Part shown: in pieces, positions 10,704-21,940 of the stretch
How the letters are laid out: every line of letters starts with the position of its first letter
Numbering within the stretch: the first letter of the stretch is position 1
NCBI GenBank assembly: GCA_026122225.1
Contig: JANEZZ010001408.1
Location: forward strand, 62,001-126,000
Direction of reading: 5' to 3'
DNA from: Heloderma charlesbogerti
Lineage: Eukaryota; Chordata; Lepidosauria; Squamata; Helodermatidae
DNA length: 64,000 nt
Notes under the pieces: generated by a model
What the model saw: only the letters and a program-made list of their open reading frames with translations
What the model was told of the DNA's origin: nothing
Database searches by the model: none
Translations under genes and position numbers: made by a program

Positions 10704-11475
10704 TCCACCACCTTTTGGGGGAGGGGGGGATTTACCTGTCTGCCCATGGGCGAGCTCCCCCCTGGAAGCCCCCTTTGGTTGTGTAGGCAGACAGCTTCAT
10801 CTAAATGTCTGCGCCACTGCTTTAAACCAGGTCTCCCAGTCAACAGTTTTATTTGCTCTTTCAACAGGCCATTAACCCTTTCCACCAAACCTGCAGCTTG
10901 AGGATGGTATGGTATATGGTAAATCCAAGTCACTCCGTTATCCTCTACCCATGTTAAGATGGCTTTTCCCTTGAAGTGGCTGCCATTGTCACTTGGAATT
11001 TCTTGGGGCATGCCATACATCTTCCCCAAGGCCCCCTATTCCTCTTAGGGTGTTCTGCTGCGTTGCATGGGCATATGGGAAAGCTGAGGACACTCCACTG
11101 ACAGTGTCCACACACACGAAGGTGTAGCAGGCACCTTGGTCTTTAGGCATGGGGCCAATGTAGTCAATTTGCCAGATTTGCCCGGGCTTGGCTCCCCGAG
11201 CTATGTGCCCCCAATTTTTCTGGCCAGCTATTTTATGCTGCTTGACTTTGCTACAGACAGGGCAGTTTTGGTCGGACAACTTCTTCAATGTCTTTTTTGG
11301 TTAGGGGTAGGCCTCTCTGTTTGGCCCATTCCCAGGTAGAGTCCACCCCCTGGTGCCCACCGTGTGTGTGAGCCCAGTCAGCAAGGGCTGCTTCTGCTCC
11401 TCTAATTTTCACAAGATCGTCAGCTTCTATGTTGCCCAGTGGGGATGTCCCAGCATTGGAGTCCACGTGCCCCAT
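10700..11475 (-). pseudogene. pol: ERV-A integrase (broken)
   Basis: Three frames give, in order, an HHCC-type zinc region (including CPVC), the first catalytic Asp (WQIDYIGP), the second Asp (SDNGSHFKG) and the catalytic Glu (GLVERVNG). Frame changes near 11250 and 11020 break it. Its upstream RNase H part is at 18505-18885, on the other side of provirus 1. Confidence 0.8.
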
Positions 11476-11490
11476 GTGCCCCTTGGCGTG

Positions 11491-11851
11491 TGTTAGATAA
11501 AAAGTCCTTGCTTTCGGTTTAGACGAAAAGAATGCCAGGCAGGCAGCAGTGGATCCAACACTATTTTATTGAACGTTTTGCAAAACGGGTGCAGAGCAGT
11601 CTGGACCCCGAGACACGTGTGCAAAAGCCCTTTATATCATATTGCTTCTATTGTTCTTACCAGTAACCAATGAAACAGTTAGTACATCGGCTCACTAAGT
11701 TAATAGCCAATAAACAGTCAGTATCAGCTTACCAAACTGTTAGTCATGAGCACGTCAGTATGATTTTCTTTTTGCTCTGCCTACATTTTTCGCCACTCGG
11801 GCTTTTATGTAACTTGAGACGCCAACAGTTACAGAGTCTCTTTTTCTAACA
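11491..11851 (-). repeat. Provirus 1 3' LTR
   Basis: Begins TGTTAGA and ends TCTAACA, a 7-base inverted repeat. On the - strand it has a TATA-like ATATAAAG (about 11630-11638) and AATAAA (11565-11570). It has the same length as the other LTR. Confidence 0.92.
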
Positions 11852-11868
11852 ATTCCCTCCTTTAAGTC
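11852..11868 (-). promoter_or_regulatory. Polypurine tract of provirus 1
   Basis: On the - strand the purine-rich AAAGGAGGGAA lies directly before the 3' LTR, where plus-strand DNA synthesis is primed in retroviruses. The same tract precedes the 3' LTR of provirus 2. Confidence 0.8.
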
Positions 11869-11889
11869 TTTATTCATGTCTTAAAGCGT

Positions 11890-12756
11890 TTAAAACGGAG
11901 CCTCTTTATTGGTACAATAAAGCAAGAGCATCTGTTTTGACAGAGCGGTTTTTATCAATCGCTGGGATAAGCCTTTAACACAGGGGATAATGCAACAACC
12001 AAATAACACTATAACTCTTATCATCACTACAAGTGAAATAAGGATTGAGGCTGCTAGGTGTTTCTATTTTTTAAACTATCTCTCTAACCAGGCAGTCACG
12101 GGGTTGTTAATCTCTGAATTCTTGGCTAATTCTTCAGACAAGGCAGTGAGGCTCTGCAAAGCCCTTGTTACTGTGCCATCTGGGGCAGTGTTGTTAGGGA
12201 TGAAGGTGCAACACCGTCCACCTAGCATGACACAAACCCCTCCTTTTTCTGCTAACATATCAAGAACACGCCGATTTTCCCAAGCCATTTGGCTGGTGGC
12301 ATTTAGTTGCTCAGCCAATCTCTTTATAGCATCACGGGTATAGTTTATTGAGAGTCTGGCACTTTTTTCTCCCCATGCGTTAGGGTGCTGGAACAAACGG
12401 ATCACAAAGGTGAGGAGGGAAGGAGTGTCCCATCTTAGTGGAAAGGGCAGCACCTTTGCTACAGATCTCCCTGTGGCACAAACAAAACAGTCAGACTTAT
12501 TTAGAGACTTGGCTGTATACTTTATTCACTCTAACCACACATTATCAGTTTCCTCTGTTATTGGGATCCCTAACCTGGTTCTCCAGGGACGCCTCTGTTT
12601 CTCAGGGATCTGTACCAGAAGTGGTCTGAGGGGTGTTGGTGTGACATTTCGGGGTTTTATCTTAAAGCTGTCAAGCCCAAGTCCTTGAGGTATCACCATC
12701 TACGTTAATATTTCTTTAACCAACATTACCAACACCACCCACAATACTTGCTTCAT
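11890..12756 (-). pseudogene. env: Provirus 1 env, most of the surface subunit missing
   Basis: From the - strand start near 12756 there is a hydrophobic leader with an early stop, a short surface segment with a CFVC-type motif near 12480, and then the transmembrane subunit. That subunit has heptad-like helices and a gamma-type CX6CC motif (CVMLGGRCC), a membrane anchor near 11980-12050 and a short tail. The distance is too small for a full surface subunit, so a large deletion is inferred. A stop at 12076 separates the ectodomain from the anchor. Confidence 0.75.
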
Positions 12757-12914
12757 ATTACAAGTTTTTTGTAATTCGAACCCGAGCTTTTCCCAGATGT
12801 TGTGACTTGTATATTACAGGCGATTGTGGCTCCTGGATGGCTTCTTCGCCTGTGTCCTTGGCAGCTTCCAGAGGGGTGCCAGGGAGCAAAGGACCGTTGC
12901 CTGTGTCCTCCTGT

Positions 12915-14243
12915 TTTTTTCTAAGTGACAGAAGGAAGCGAGGGTCGCTTAAATGGCTTTATCCGGCTGCAATGTGTCCATTTATTAGAACCCACAAGCT
13001 TTATACATGAGTGGCTGGTTGGTCCCACCAAATAAGGCCCCTCCCACCCTTCTTTTAAAGCTTCTTTATTTCACTTTTTCAGCAACACCTCGTCTCTCGT
13101 CTGGAAGAGATGGATAGGTGCATCTAACGGCAGTCTCTGAAACGGAACGGAATAAGCTCGTAGCTGTGAAAGAACAGACTGTAGAGAAGTCAACTGATCC
13201 CTTAGCATCTGATCACCCACCTCTCACTTGACTTCCTCCCTCCTTCCGCAGTGTACCCGAGGCGGGAACCTAAACATCAGTTCAAAGGGGGACAATTTTA
13301 TGTCCTTTCTTGGCATCCTTCGAAGCTTCGTTAAAGCTATTGGCAGAGCCTCAACCCAAGTGAGCTTCACCCCTCGTTGGAGTTTGGTTAAAGTCTCCTT
13401 GAGGCTCCGATTGATTCTTTCAACCTGTCCACTTGCCTGGGGCCTCCAGGGGCAATGTAAATGCCACTCTACTCTCAGAGCTTGTGCTAGCCCCCGTGTA
13501 ATAACTGAGGTGAAATGTGAGCCCTGATCGGACTCTATAACTTCGGGCAGGGAGAACCGGGGCACCACCTCCTGTAACAATTTAGCAACAACAGTTTTAG
13601 CTTGGCAGTTCCTACATGGAAACGCCTCTACCCACCCTGTCATTTGACATACTATTACAAGCAAATACCTGTAACCCCTACATGGTGGCATCTCAGCAAA
13701 ATCAATCTGCGCCCTCTGGAAAGGATAGTAGGCCCATGGTCGCCCTCCTTTTGGAGGAGGGGGTGCCCTGGGAGGGTTGGTTTTCTGGCAGACTTTACAG
13801 GTTGCGGCTAGTCGGTGGGCGCATACAGTTAAGCCAGGGGAGACAAACAGCCTCTTGCAATAGTCGATCATGGCTGATGCTCCAGGGTGTCTAAGAGAAT
13901 GGTGAACTTGCTCTAGAACAACCCTCTGCAAGGTCTGTGGAAGAAGCAGTCTTCCATCTGTCATCTGGATCCATCCGTCATCGCAGGGACTTATTCCGTG
14001 TTCTTGTGCCATCCGTAACTCAGCAGGGGAGTATGTGGGGCGCTCTTTTCTTTTGGGTAGAATGAGGAATGTTCCTTGGATTCCCTCTCTGGCTGCTCTT
14101 TTTGCGGCCTCATCTGCCTTCTGGTTTCCCTGTCTCCATTTTTCCTCTTTTTCTTTCCCATGGGCTCGGACGTGGACAACAGCTACTTGTGAGGGTAGCT
14201 GGAGGGCATCCAGAAGATCCACTATTAGGCCGCCATTAGCCAC
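12915..14243 (-). pseudogene. pol: Provirus 1 integrase
   Basis: The open frame 14243-13224 carries the HHCC zinc region (HHSLRHPG...CKVCQK), the first catalytic Asp (QIDFAEMP), the second Asp (ESDQGSHF) and the catalytic Glu (SGQVERIN). The C-terminal GPY/F-type domain (EGPYLVGP) continues in another frame at 13050-12915, so a frameshift near 13224 breaks the protein. This enzyme joins viral DNA to the host genome. Confidence 0.85.
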
Positions 14244-15582
14244 TGGAGATCCGTTTGCTGTAAGGAATCCCCTCTCTTTCTACAGTTGCCCATGAGCATG
14301 CACAACGGCGAAGGCATTTTTGCTATCGGTATAAATGTTTATTCGCTTTCCCTTGCTGGCTTGCAGGGCTCTTGTCAGGGCTACCAGTTCAGCAGATTGG
14401 GCGGAAAAAATGAGGAGGCAGCCTTTCCTCACGCACACTCTCCTCTAGAGTAACGACAGCCACGCCTGTGTAGCGCCTTCCATCTAGCATATAGCTAGAT
14501 CCATCTACAAACAGATCTCTGGCTCCCTCTATTGGTTCATTCTCAAGGTCCGGTCGGCCTTTGGTGTCTAGGTCTAATACTTCAAGGCAGTCATGATCTG
14601 GGAGTCCTGATCCGTTTGTGTCCAGTAATGTTGGCAGTAGTGTGGCGATATTAAAGCTGGAGCAAGCCTTAAAAGTGAGGTTTTCGTTTGTTAGTAAACC
14701 TATTTTATATCGGGAATGCCGGGCTGGGTTGAGAAATTTGCTTCCTCCTCCTGATCTCAAAATCTGTGGCACTCCATGCGGCACCCAAACTCCAATGGGT
14801 CCTCCCATTGTAATTTTTTCCGCTTCAACGCAAACTAGAGCCGTCGCTGCTACTGCCCTTAGGCAACTTGGCCACCCTCGTGCTACGACATCTAGGACCT
14901 TGGAGTAATATCCCACTGGTCTCCAAGAGGGCCCTTTTTGCTGGCAAAGCACTCCCGAAGCTATGCCCTTATTTTCATGCACATAAAGTCTAAATGGCCG
15001 GCTGGGATTTGGTATGGCTAGAGCAGGTGGTGACACAAGAGCAGCTTTAAGACTGAGAAAAGACTTATTTATTTCCTTAGTCCATTTCCATTTATCTAGT
15101 CTATCTTTCTGCAGCGCCTCATACAGCGGCCGCGCTGTCTCCCCATAGTTTGCTATCCATAGTCGGCAGAATCCGGTCAGCCCCAGGTAGGCCCTCAATT
15201 CGCGGGGGGACTTAGGGACAGGAGTGTCACGGATGACTTCAACTCTTTCTTGCCTTAGGCTCCGAGTCCCTCTAGTTATGTGGTAGCCTAGGAATTTTAC
15301 AGTTGGTTGGGCCAACTGTACTTTTTCTTTTGACACTTTATACCCCCCCCCTGCTAGATAGTTGAGGAGGGAAACCGTCCCACTCAGGCACGCGTTCTTG
15401 GCCTTGGCTGAAATCAGGAGGTCGTCACAGTATTGGAGGAGATGCACCTCTGAGTGCTGCTGGACCCAGGGTTCGAGATCCTTTTGGAGCTGCTGGCCAA
15501 AGACCACCGGTGAGAGATTCAGCCCCTGAGGGATGACTGTCCATGCTAATTGAACTTTTGAACCCCCCCTGGGCTTTCCCAT
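14244..15582 (-). pseudogene. pol: Provirus 1 reverse transcriptase (3' part) and RNase H
   Basis: The open frame 15582-14389 holds the PQGLNLSP and YCDD active-site regions of reverse transcriptase, the connection region, and the start of RNase H (FVDGSS). The rest of RNase H (YTDSKNA) lies in another frame between 14380 and 14250. Frame breaks near 15560 and 14390 separate it from its neighbours. Confidence 0.85.
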
Positions 15583-16427
15583 TCAAAGGCGAACAAAGGC
15601 CTTGAATCAGGGTGGAGGGGGATGCTGAAAAAGGCGTCTTTTAGGTCTATGACAGTGAACCAGGCGTGCTCTTCCGGAATTCCTACAAGGAGGGTGTGTG
15701 GGTTGGGGACCACAGGATGGGGGGCCTCGATCTGCTGATTAATGAGCTGGAGGTCTTGCACTAAGCGGTAGCCCTTGCCCCCCCCTCCTCTTTTTGGCAC
15801 AGCGATGATGGGCGTGTTATAGGGGGACATTATCTCAATGAGCCGGCCTTCTTCTAGGAGCTTTGTTATTACTGGTTGTAGGCCCTCCTTTCCTTGGCGG
15901 GAAAGGGGATACTGTTTCACATGAACAGGCCTTGCTCCCTCCTTGAGGGGAATTTTGTATGGTGCTGCCGACTTGGCACGAGAGGCCCCTCCAATCCCGG
16001 CCCAAGCTAGAGGGTTGACTCTGTTTTCTATTAAGCTCCAGTCCTCCGTGGCCTCTGGGGTGGATTCTTCTGCAACCTTCAAAAGGGCCATTTGGTAGTT
16101 ACTACTCTGTTGTTTAGGGAGCCGTAACTCCATCCTTCCCTCAGGAGTAAAAGCAATCTCAATTTGGAGTTTAGTCAATAAGTCCCTCCCTAGCAATGCC
16201 ACCGGACAGGAGGGGGTACAGACAAATGCATGTTCTAGGTGTGTTTTCCCAACCTTGGTGAACAGGGGACGAGAGAGGGGCACTTGGGTTGCCCTTCCCT
16301 CGACCCCCATTATGGTGGTGAACCCCCCACCTCCCGTTGGGGGCTCACTGAGGGGGAGGACGGACAGGGCGGCCCCTGTGTCCACAAGGGCTTTGTAGGA
16401 GCGGCCCCCAACCTTTATTTTGACCAT
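15546..16427 (-). pseudogene. pro-pol: Provirus 1 protease and N-terminal reverse transcriptase
   Basis: The frame starts with an aspartic protease carrying ALVDTGAALSVLPL and a later GRDLL motif. It runs on into the fingers and palm of reverse transcriptase (RLVQDLQLIN and VIDLKDAFFSIPL). It breaks near 15560 before the YCDD box. About 815 bases of the corresponding region are absent from provirus 2, where host sequence lies instead. Confidence 0.85.
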
Positions 16428-16485
16428 GGGGTCCCGTCTTGCCTCAGAGACGGCTAAGAGGGGGCTGGGCCCCGGTCTGTCTTAA

Positions 16486-17746
16486 TCTCTTTCCTGTTCA
16501 TACAGAACTCTCTGCGCTCCTCTCACAGTCACGCTTCCAGTGCCCCATTTTCTTACAAAAGGCACATTGATCTTTCCCCAGGGGAGATCCTTTCCTTCCC
16601 CCTTTCCTCCCCTTCCTAGCTCCCTCCTTGTCAGGTTTAAGAACCGCAGCAAGGAGCTTGGCCTGCCTCTTGTCTTTTTCTTTTCCTTCTTCTTCTTCTC
16701 GCCTCTCATAAACCTTTTGAGCTACTTCAACTAAAACTCCTAGGTCAGCTGCCAAGCCTCCTTCAACTTTTTGCAACTTCTTTTTGATGTCTTGGCAGCT
16801 ATTTCCCACGAACTGAGTCGTGAGGATCCTTAAATTTTTTGGATCATTCAAGTCAATGTCAGTATATTTGGTGAAGGCTTCCCTTAGCCTTCGGAGGAAC
16901 ACGGCAGGAGGCTCATTTTTGTCTTGTTTTAAAGTCAAAACTTTTTGCAAATTGGGGGCCCTCTGCGCAGCTTGTCTCATGCCTGCTAAAATGAGCCGAA
17001 AATACAGCATGCCTCTGCCTTTGTGCAGCGGTGGCTAGTCTCCGATCCGGCTGTCTTAAAGGCAACACTGCTGCTATCTGATCTTCGGTCACAAGGGGGA
17101 GCTCCTCCCTAAGCTTGGCGCGCGCCGGCAAGAATAGTCGGTTTCTGACTAAGGAAACAAGTGTTTAATAACATCTGTGTGTCGTCCCAGGTAGGATTGT
17201 GTGTGAGCCTCACATTTTCTATTAAGGACAACAATGGACTGGGGTCCTCCTCAAAGGAGGGGTTAAATTGTTTCCAATTATACAAGTCAGATGTCGTGAA
17301 TGGGACATAAACAAACAACGTCTCTTGAGGATATTGGGCGGTAGAGTCGGGGACCTCTCTAATAGGGAAGGTCAATTTTTCTTAATTATCACAGGGAGGG
17401 CCAAGGATATACATTTAATTACCCATGGGGTGGGCCTGCCGCCGAGGGGTACACAAGTTGCCCACGAATCAATATAAGGGAACTGGTCCCAACTTCCCCT
17501 CTGTGCTACTGTTGTTCGCACATCAGATACCAAGGTTGGGTCAAAAGACCCCTCGGGTGGCCATTTGGGTTCTAATACTGGCCATTCCCGAGTGCAAAAA
17601 AAGACAAGACGATCCTTTGTCATCTTAGTTCTATAATCCTGCTTAAAATGTGACCAATTGCGCAAACAACACTCCAAGGGCGTATGGGACTTCTTCGCAG
17701 ACTTAGATTGGGACCCGCCCATGACGGTGGGAATTTCAGTCAGCAA
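16486..17746 (-). pseudogene. gag: Provirus 1 gag
   Basis: The matrix start carries a myristoylation-type MGGSQSKS (about 17723). Capsid pieces at 17375-17109 and 17131-16913 lie in different frames. The nucleocapsid end has one zinc knuckle (CAFCKKMGHWKRDC) near 16540. Frame changes near 17373, 17110 and 16950 show that no full polyprotein is made. Confidence 0.8.
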
Positions 17747-18122
17747 TTCTTGCGCTTCGCCCTCCTCTGACCTAGCCCGTCTCCGGGGTAAGGAAATGCA
17801 GATCGGGGCTCCCCACTCGCTTCGCCCGTAGGCGTCTCACACAATCACAAACACACCACCATCCCGCGTTTATCCCCTAATGTAAGCTGTTTCACTTACC
17901 CCAAAAGCCTCTTCTGTCCCGCCCGCAGCTGCGTCCAGCTGCTTATTGATCCACTGCCGGTGCCTAAAAGGAGTGATCACGTCTCCCTCTTCCTCTGGCG
18001 TTGGTCCCCGAGCGCCTCTGCCGCCGCCATCGTGAGGAGAAGGCAGTGTAAACAACCGCCTGTGGCCACTTCTCCTCCGTGGCCCCTCGGCTCAGCGCGA
18101 AGGGGACGCGCCCCGAAGCAGG

Positions 18123-18140
18123 ATCCGAGTCACGGCACCA
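18123..18140 (-). promoter_or_regulatory. Primer binding site (tRNA-His) of provirus 1
   Basis: On the - strand TGGTGCCGTGACTCGGAT lies three bases after the 5' LTR. It is complementary to the 3' end of tRNA-His, the primer class that names HERV-H-type elements. Confidence 0.85.
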
Positions 18141-18143
18141 AAT

Positions 18144-18504
18144 TGTTAGATAAAAAGTCCTTGCTTTCGGTTTAGAAGAAAAGAATGCCAGGCAGGCAGC
18201 AGTGGATCCAACACTATTTTATTGAACGTTTTGCAAAACGGGTGCAGAGCAGTCTGGACCCCGAGACACGTGTGCAAAAGCCCTTTATATCATATTGCTT
18301 CTATTGTTCTTACCAGTAACCAATGAAACAGTTAGTACATCGGCTCACTAAGTTAATAGCCAATAAACAGTCAGTATCAGCTTACCAAACTGTTAGTCAT
18401 GAGCACGTCAGTATGATTTTCTTTTTGCTCTGCCTACATTTTTCGCCACTCGGGCTTTTATGTAACTTGAGACGCCAACAGTTACAGAGTCTCTTTTTCT
18501 AACA
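18144..18504 (-). repeat. Provirus 1 5' LTR
   Basis: 361 bases with TGTTAGA...TCTAACA ends. It differs from the 3' LTR at one position by eye (an A/C change near its left end, about base 34). Confidence 0.92.
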
Positions 18505-18885
18505 CGTGCTATGCTGTGTATCTTCTGCCACATATCTGACCCCCAAACTTGCTGGCCATGGGGGCCCCAGTCTTGGGCTAACCACCGGGTGGCTCCTTGG
18601 GTTCCAGTCTTGGGTTCTCCACCGGGTGGCTCCTTGGAACACTGCCCATGAGTCTGTGTATATGTACAGGGGCCTCCGTGCTTCCCTTGTAATCGCCATC
18701 CAGACGGCTCGCAACTCAGCCCAGTGACTGGTCTGGCCTAGTCCTTCATCCCAATACAGGGTTTGATCTTCTGGCTGGTATGCAACTGCTGCCCATCAGC
18801 ATGCCCCACTCGAGCCACTAGCCGACCCGTCAGTGAACCAGACTCGCTGATGCTCTTCAGGTGGAAGTTGGTACGGGGGGGGGGG
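18505..18885 (-). pseudogene. pol: ERV-A RNase H fragment
   Basis: Two frames carry the RNase H start motif VWFTDGSASG (near 18840) and YIYTDSWAVFQGA (near 18650). It continues logically into the ERV-A integrase at 11475 on the far side of provirus 1. It is cut at about 18885 by a MITE fragment. Confidence 0.75.
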
Positions 18886-19027
18886 GCTCTTTAATCTCTT
18901 TAATCTCGCTTTGGATCTGAATCCGAAGTGAAGCAGATTGGGTCCAAATTGGTCCAAAGCGAAGCGGAGCTGATTCGGATGGTCCAAATCGGTATCCAAA
19001 GCAAAACTGGGGGTCCGTGCACAGCTA
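18886..19027. mobile_element. hAT-like MITE fragment (TAGCTGTGCAC end)
   Basis: Repeats of CGAAGTGAAGC and GGTCCAAA-type motifs lead to an end that reads TAGCTGTGCACGGACCCCC on the - strand. A related end is at 47872 (TAGGGCTATGCAC). Confidence 0.45.
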
Positions 19028-19139
19028 TTAATAATAATTTGTGCTGTTTAAAGCTTTACCCACTGATTTCTGGAGATCAAGGTTATGAGCTGGACTGGCT
19101 ATTGTTTCTGATCATTTAAGAACTGTAAATGATAAACTT

Positions 19140-19560
19140 GGTAAAGCCTAGTTTGACCAGACAGACACCGGGGGCCACAATGACGGCTTTCCTACTGTCT
19201 ATGAGTATATTGTGTGGATAGGGGTTTGTTTCAGTTGCATGTGAGCGGTAGGGTTAAGCCTCAGATTAGGGTTAGGACCTTGGTAATGCCTAGTTTGGCT
19301 AGACAGACTGAGTGGGCCAACAGGATGGCTTGCCTACTGCATTGGAGTATTCTGTGTGTGTGTGGGGGGGATGTTTCAGTTGCATATGAGGGTGAGGGTT
19401 AAGCCCCAGGTTAGGGAGACCCAGCTCTCCGGGCAGGAACCAGGGTTAGGGTTCCGGAGACCTGGCTCCCTGGGCAGTTCCCGGGCCTCGGTTAAGCCTA
19501 GCTCAGCCAGACAGACTGAGTGGCCCACCAGGAGAGATTCTTAGGATGCTTGGGGTGCTA
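19140..19560. repeat. Diverged tandem repeat with GGGTTAAGCC units
   Basis: Three units share the order AAGCCTAG...CCAGACAGAC...GGGCCAACAGGA...TTGCCTACTG...GTTTCAGTTGCAT...GGGTTAAGCC. Period is about 150 bases. No gene was seen. Confidence 0.5.
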
Positions 19561-20260
19561 ACCCTTTCACTTCTTGTCAGTTTGGGGGTTCCTGCTCTGC
19601 ATTTTCGGCTGCTGATCTCAGTCCAGTGCATTTCTATGGCCATTCAAAAGGACACCTGATGATTATTCCCATGCAGAAACAGAGGCCTTTCTTATGGAGC
19701 ATGGATCAAATAGAGACTCTTAAGGTTCTTGGAGTGCTAACTCAGTTGCCCCTGAGTAGTTTGGGGGTTCCTGCTCTTTTCTGTGGGTCTCCTTGTCTCA
19801 GTCCAAGGCATTCCTATGGCCATTTGGTAGAATATCTGAATGTTACAGCCATGCGTAAGGAGGGGGCATTGTAATGGAGGGAGAACATGACTCTTGAGGC
19901 CTTTAGGGATACCCCCTCTGTCACCCTTAGTACTATTGAGGCACCTGCTTCCACCTGTGAGGCTGTTTTTCTCAGTCCAATGCATTCCTTTGGTCATTCT
20001 GAAGGACACCATGATATTATGGCCATGCTGAAGGAGGGGCCATTCCTATGGAGCATGCATCACATTGGGAAGCATGCTCCATAGATGCTTCAGGTTTTAC
20101 CTCTGTTATCTGTGAGCAGTTTGGGGGCTCTCTTTGTTTCCTGAGGGGCTTGTGGTATCATTCTAATGTATTCCTATGGCCATTCAGAAATATAGGCCTG
20201 CTGGAAGAAGAGGTTGCCAAGGAAGGGTGGGGTGGGGGGCATATGTAAGCATGGAAATAA
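19561..20260. repeat. Four diverged tandem units of about 175 bases
   Basis: Each unit contains TTTGGGGGTTCCTGCTCT-like, CTCAGTCCAATGCATTCC and TATGGCCATTC blocks, near 19600, 19770, 19950 and 20130. This is satellite-like sequence with no coding signal. Confidence 0.6.
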
Positions 20261-20701
20261 CATTTGGCAGTTTGGGGAAACAGCCCCCCCCACACACATA
20301 TATCTAGGCCATTTGAAACTGTTGGTAATAGATCAGGATGTAAGACTGCAGTGCCCTTCTGTTTATTGCATTCTGATTTCTTTTTGTATTTGGAGATGAT
20401 CCCTAGAAACTGCTGTGTTGGAGATCATAGGAGTTGTTCCCTAAAACTGTTCTGTTTGTATTTTGATTCTGACTTGTTTTCTATGAAAAATAAACGTTTA
20501 TCTCTTTTAGGTGTTTTGATTTGAAGATGATCTGTAAAATCTTCCAATGATTTCCCACGGCCATTTGGAATGAACCAATGCATTTCAATGGCCATTTGGT
20601 GTCCTTCTTTTTAATATTTCCCCCCCTAACCTGAGGTGTAACCTTAACCCTCACCCTAACTGAAACATTCCTATCCTCCAAGACAGCACTGTTTGCTTTC
20701 A

Positions 20702-20707
20702 TTTATT
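20702..20707 (-). promoter_or_regulatory. Poly(A) signal of broken gene B
   Basis: AATAAA on the - strand, about 175 bases after the exon 3 stop. Gene C has AATAAA in a homologous 3' UTR at 45988-45993. Confidence 0.6.
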
Positions 20708-20879
20708 AAGAAAGTAGTAAGTGAACTGGAAGAAGCATTTGAAGATTCCAGATCTTGAAGAACAGGATCATTTTAAAAGTGATTGTCCTTGAAGTAAATG
20801 ATTTGTATTTCTGCAGCATAATGGTCAGGTAATGGGAATCACAGCCAATCAACAGCTTAAACAATAATAATTTAATTCT

Positions 20880-20930
20880 TTAAAGTGGAAGAGGTGCTAG
20901 CCCCGTTGCACACTTTAGGAGTATCTTTGT
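20880..20930 (-). pseudogene. Gene B exon 3
   Basis: Acceptor CTTCCAG, then 16 codons including LLKCA and a TAA stop. Length (51 bases) and phase equal exon 3 of gene C. Confidence 0.7.
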
Positions 20931-21209
20931 CTGGAAGAGAGACTGCTGACAAATAAGACTGAGTTGCATTATCTCAGTAAATATACAGGGCTAGTTAAAA
21001 ACATAGTAATGAATAAATTTGTCATATGTCACAGGGAACAAACATGGGAGTCTGTAAACTGTGTGCATAGGTCATGTATAGATCAGTTTCATCTCAGGAA
21101 CTGGACGTGTGAGGGATGCTTCACCCTACATTGTTGTTATGGTCCACCCCACCCCACACAATGGTCCATGTAGGTGAACATTGACTTTCCCCCTCAAATC
21201 TCAAATTTT

Positions 21210-21410
21210 CAGCAGCCTTGGAAAAGTGCAGCTTTTTGATGGTGGTATTCTGGTTTTTTGATGGTGGTACATTGGTTTTTTCAGCAGCCTTGGAAAAGTG
21301 CAGCTTTTTGATTGTGGTACCCTGGTTTTTTGATGGTGGTACCCTGGTTTTTTCAGCAGCCTTGGAAAAGTGCAGCTTTTTGATGGTGGTACCTTGGTTC
21401 ACCCCAAAAG
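21210..21410. repeat. 72-base minisatellite, nearly three units
   Basis: CAGCAGCCTTGGAAAAGTGC starts units at 21210, 21282 and 21354. Within each unit TTTTTGATGGTGGTACC repeats twice. The short open frames on both strands simply follow the repeat. Confidence 0.85.
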
Positions 21411-21794
21411 ACACTCTGCTGGTGCCTATTATTTTGTAAGGTTTTAGGCAACAGTGAATATAGTTTTAGTCTCCTGAGCTTTTAATTGGTGGTTGTTATT
21501 CTTGCTATTTCTCTTTTTTGTTGCTGCCTTTGCTGTTGTCTTATTAGTCTGTGATTTAAAAGAAGTTATTTTAATATTTTAATTTAATGTTCATTACTGG
21601 ATTTTAAATTTTACTTGGCGGCCTTGGAATTAGTGTAATTCACGCATGCCTTCCACCAGCTTGTGTTGATGTCATGAAGCGATGAACGGACATGTCTGAA
21701 CCAGTCCTCCATGTCTGGCAGAGGAATGTGCGTCCTGCCTTGAGCTGTCATGGCTAATTAAGACCTGCAAGTCTGAAAACAAGTCCTCCAAGGA

Positions 21795-21940
21795 ACAGTT
21801 TGTTTGTTTGTTTATTTATTAGATTTGTATGATGTCCAACTGGAAAGAGCCCTTGGGGCAGTTTACAATCATAAAACCAAACAACGACAACAACATGTCT
21901 CAAAATAATACAATATTGAACAGTACAAACATTAAGGGTA
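21795..21940 (-). mobile_element. LINE 3' tail fragment (CR1/L2 type)
   Basis: On the - strand TTGTAAACTGCCCCAAGGGC is followed by a tail of AAACA and AATAAA repeats, as at the 3' ends of reptile LINEs. Confidence 0.45.

Larger units (their letters stand above)
8870..11490 (-). mobile_element. Old endogenous retrovirus ERV-A, 3' part (integrase-dUTPase-env)
   Basis: On the - strand the order is integrase, dUTPase, then the start of env. With 18505-18885 (RNase H) this forms one element split by provirus 1. No LTRs remain: env is cut at about 8870 and the RNase H side is cut at about 18885 by a MITE fragment. A short LINE tail is inserted at about 9950-10035. Many stops and frame changes show age. 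A dUTPase after integrase is known from ERV-L elements, but those usually lack env. Confidence 0.75.
11491..18504 (-). mobile_element. Provirus 1: gamma-like endogenous retrovirus, nearly complete
   Basis: Two 361-bp LTRs flank gag-pro-pol-env remnants on the - strand. The target duplication CGTG (11487-11490 and 18505-18508) is exact. The two LTRs differ at only one position that I could find, so insertion was recent. The primer site is tRNA-His. The order, the CX6CC env motif and the 4-bp duplication fit the gamma/epsilon-like class I ERVs. Coding regions carry frameshifts and the surface part of env is mostly missing, so it is defective. It landed between the RNase H and integrase regions of ERV-A. 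Confidence 0.9.

Noticed and set aside
11491..18504. Provirus 1 as a replication-competent virus
   Set aside because: Gag, pol and env all carry frame breaks and most of the surface subunit is absent.
20692..20752. A + strand frame ending KKVVSELEEAFEDSRS, like a secretoglobin last exon
   Set aside because: The homologous block at 45990-46050 and AATAAA on the - strand show that this is the 3' UTR of - strand genes B and C.
21121..21439. Repetitive open frames (KKLHFSKAAEK and mirror)
   Set aside because: They are direct translations of the 72-base minisatellite.
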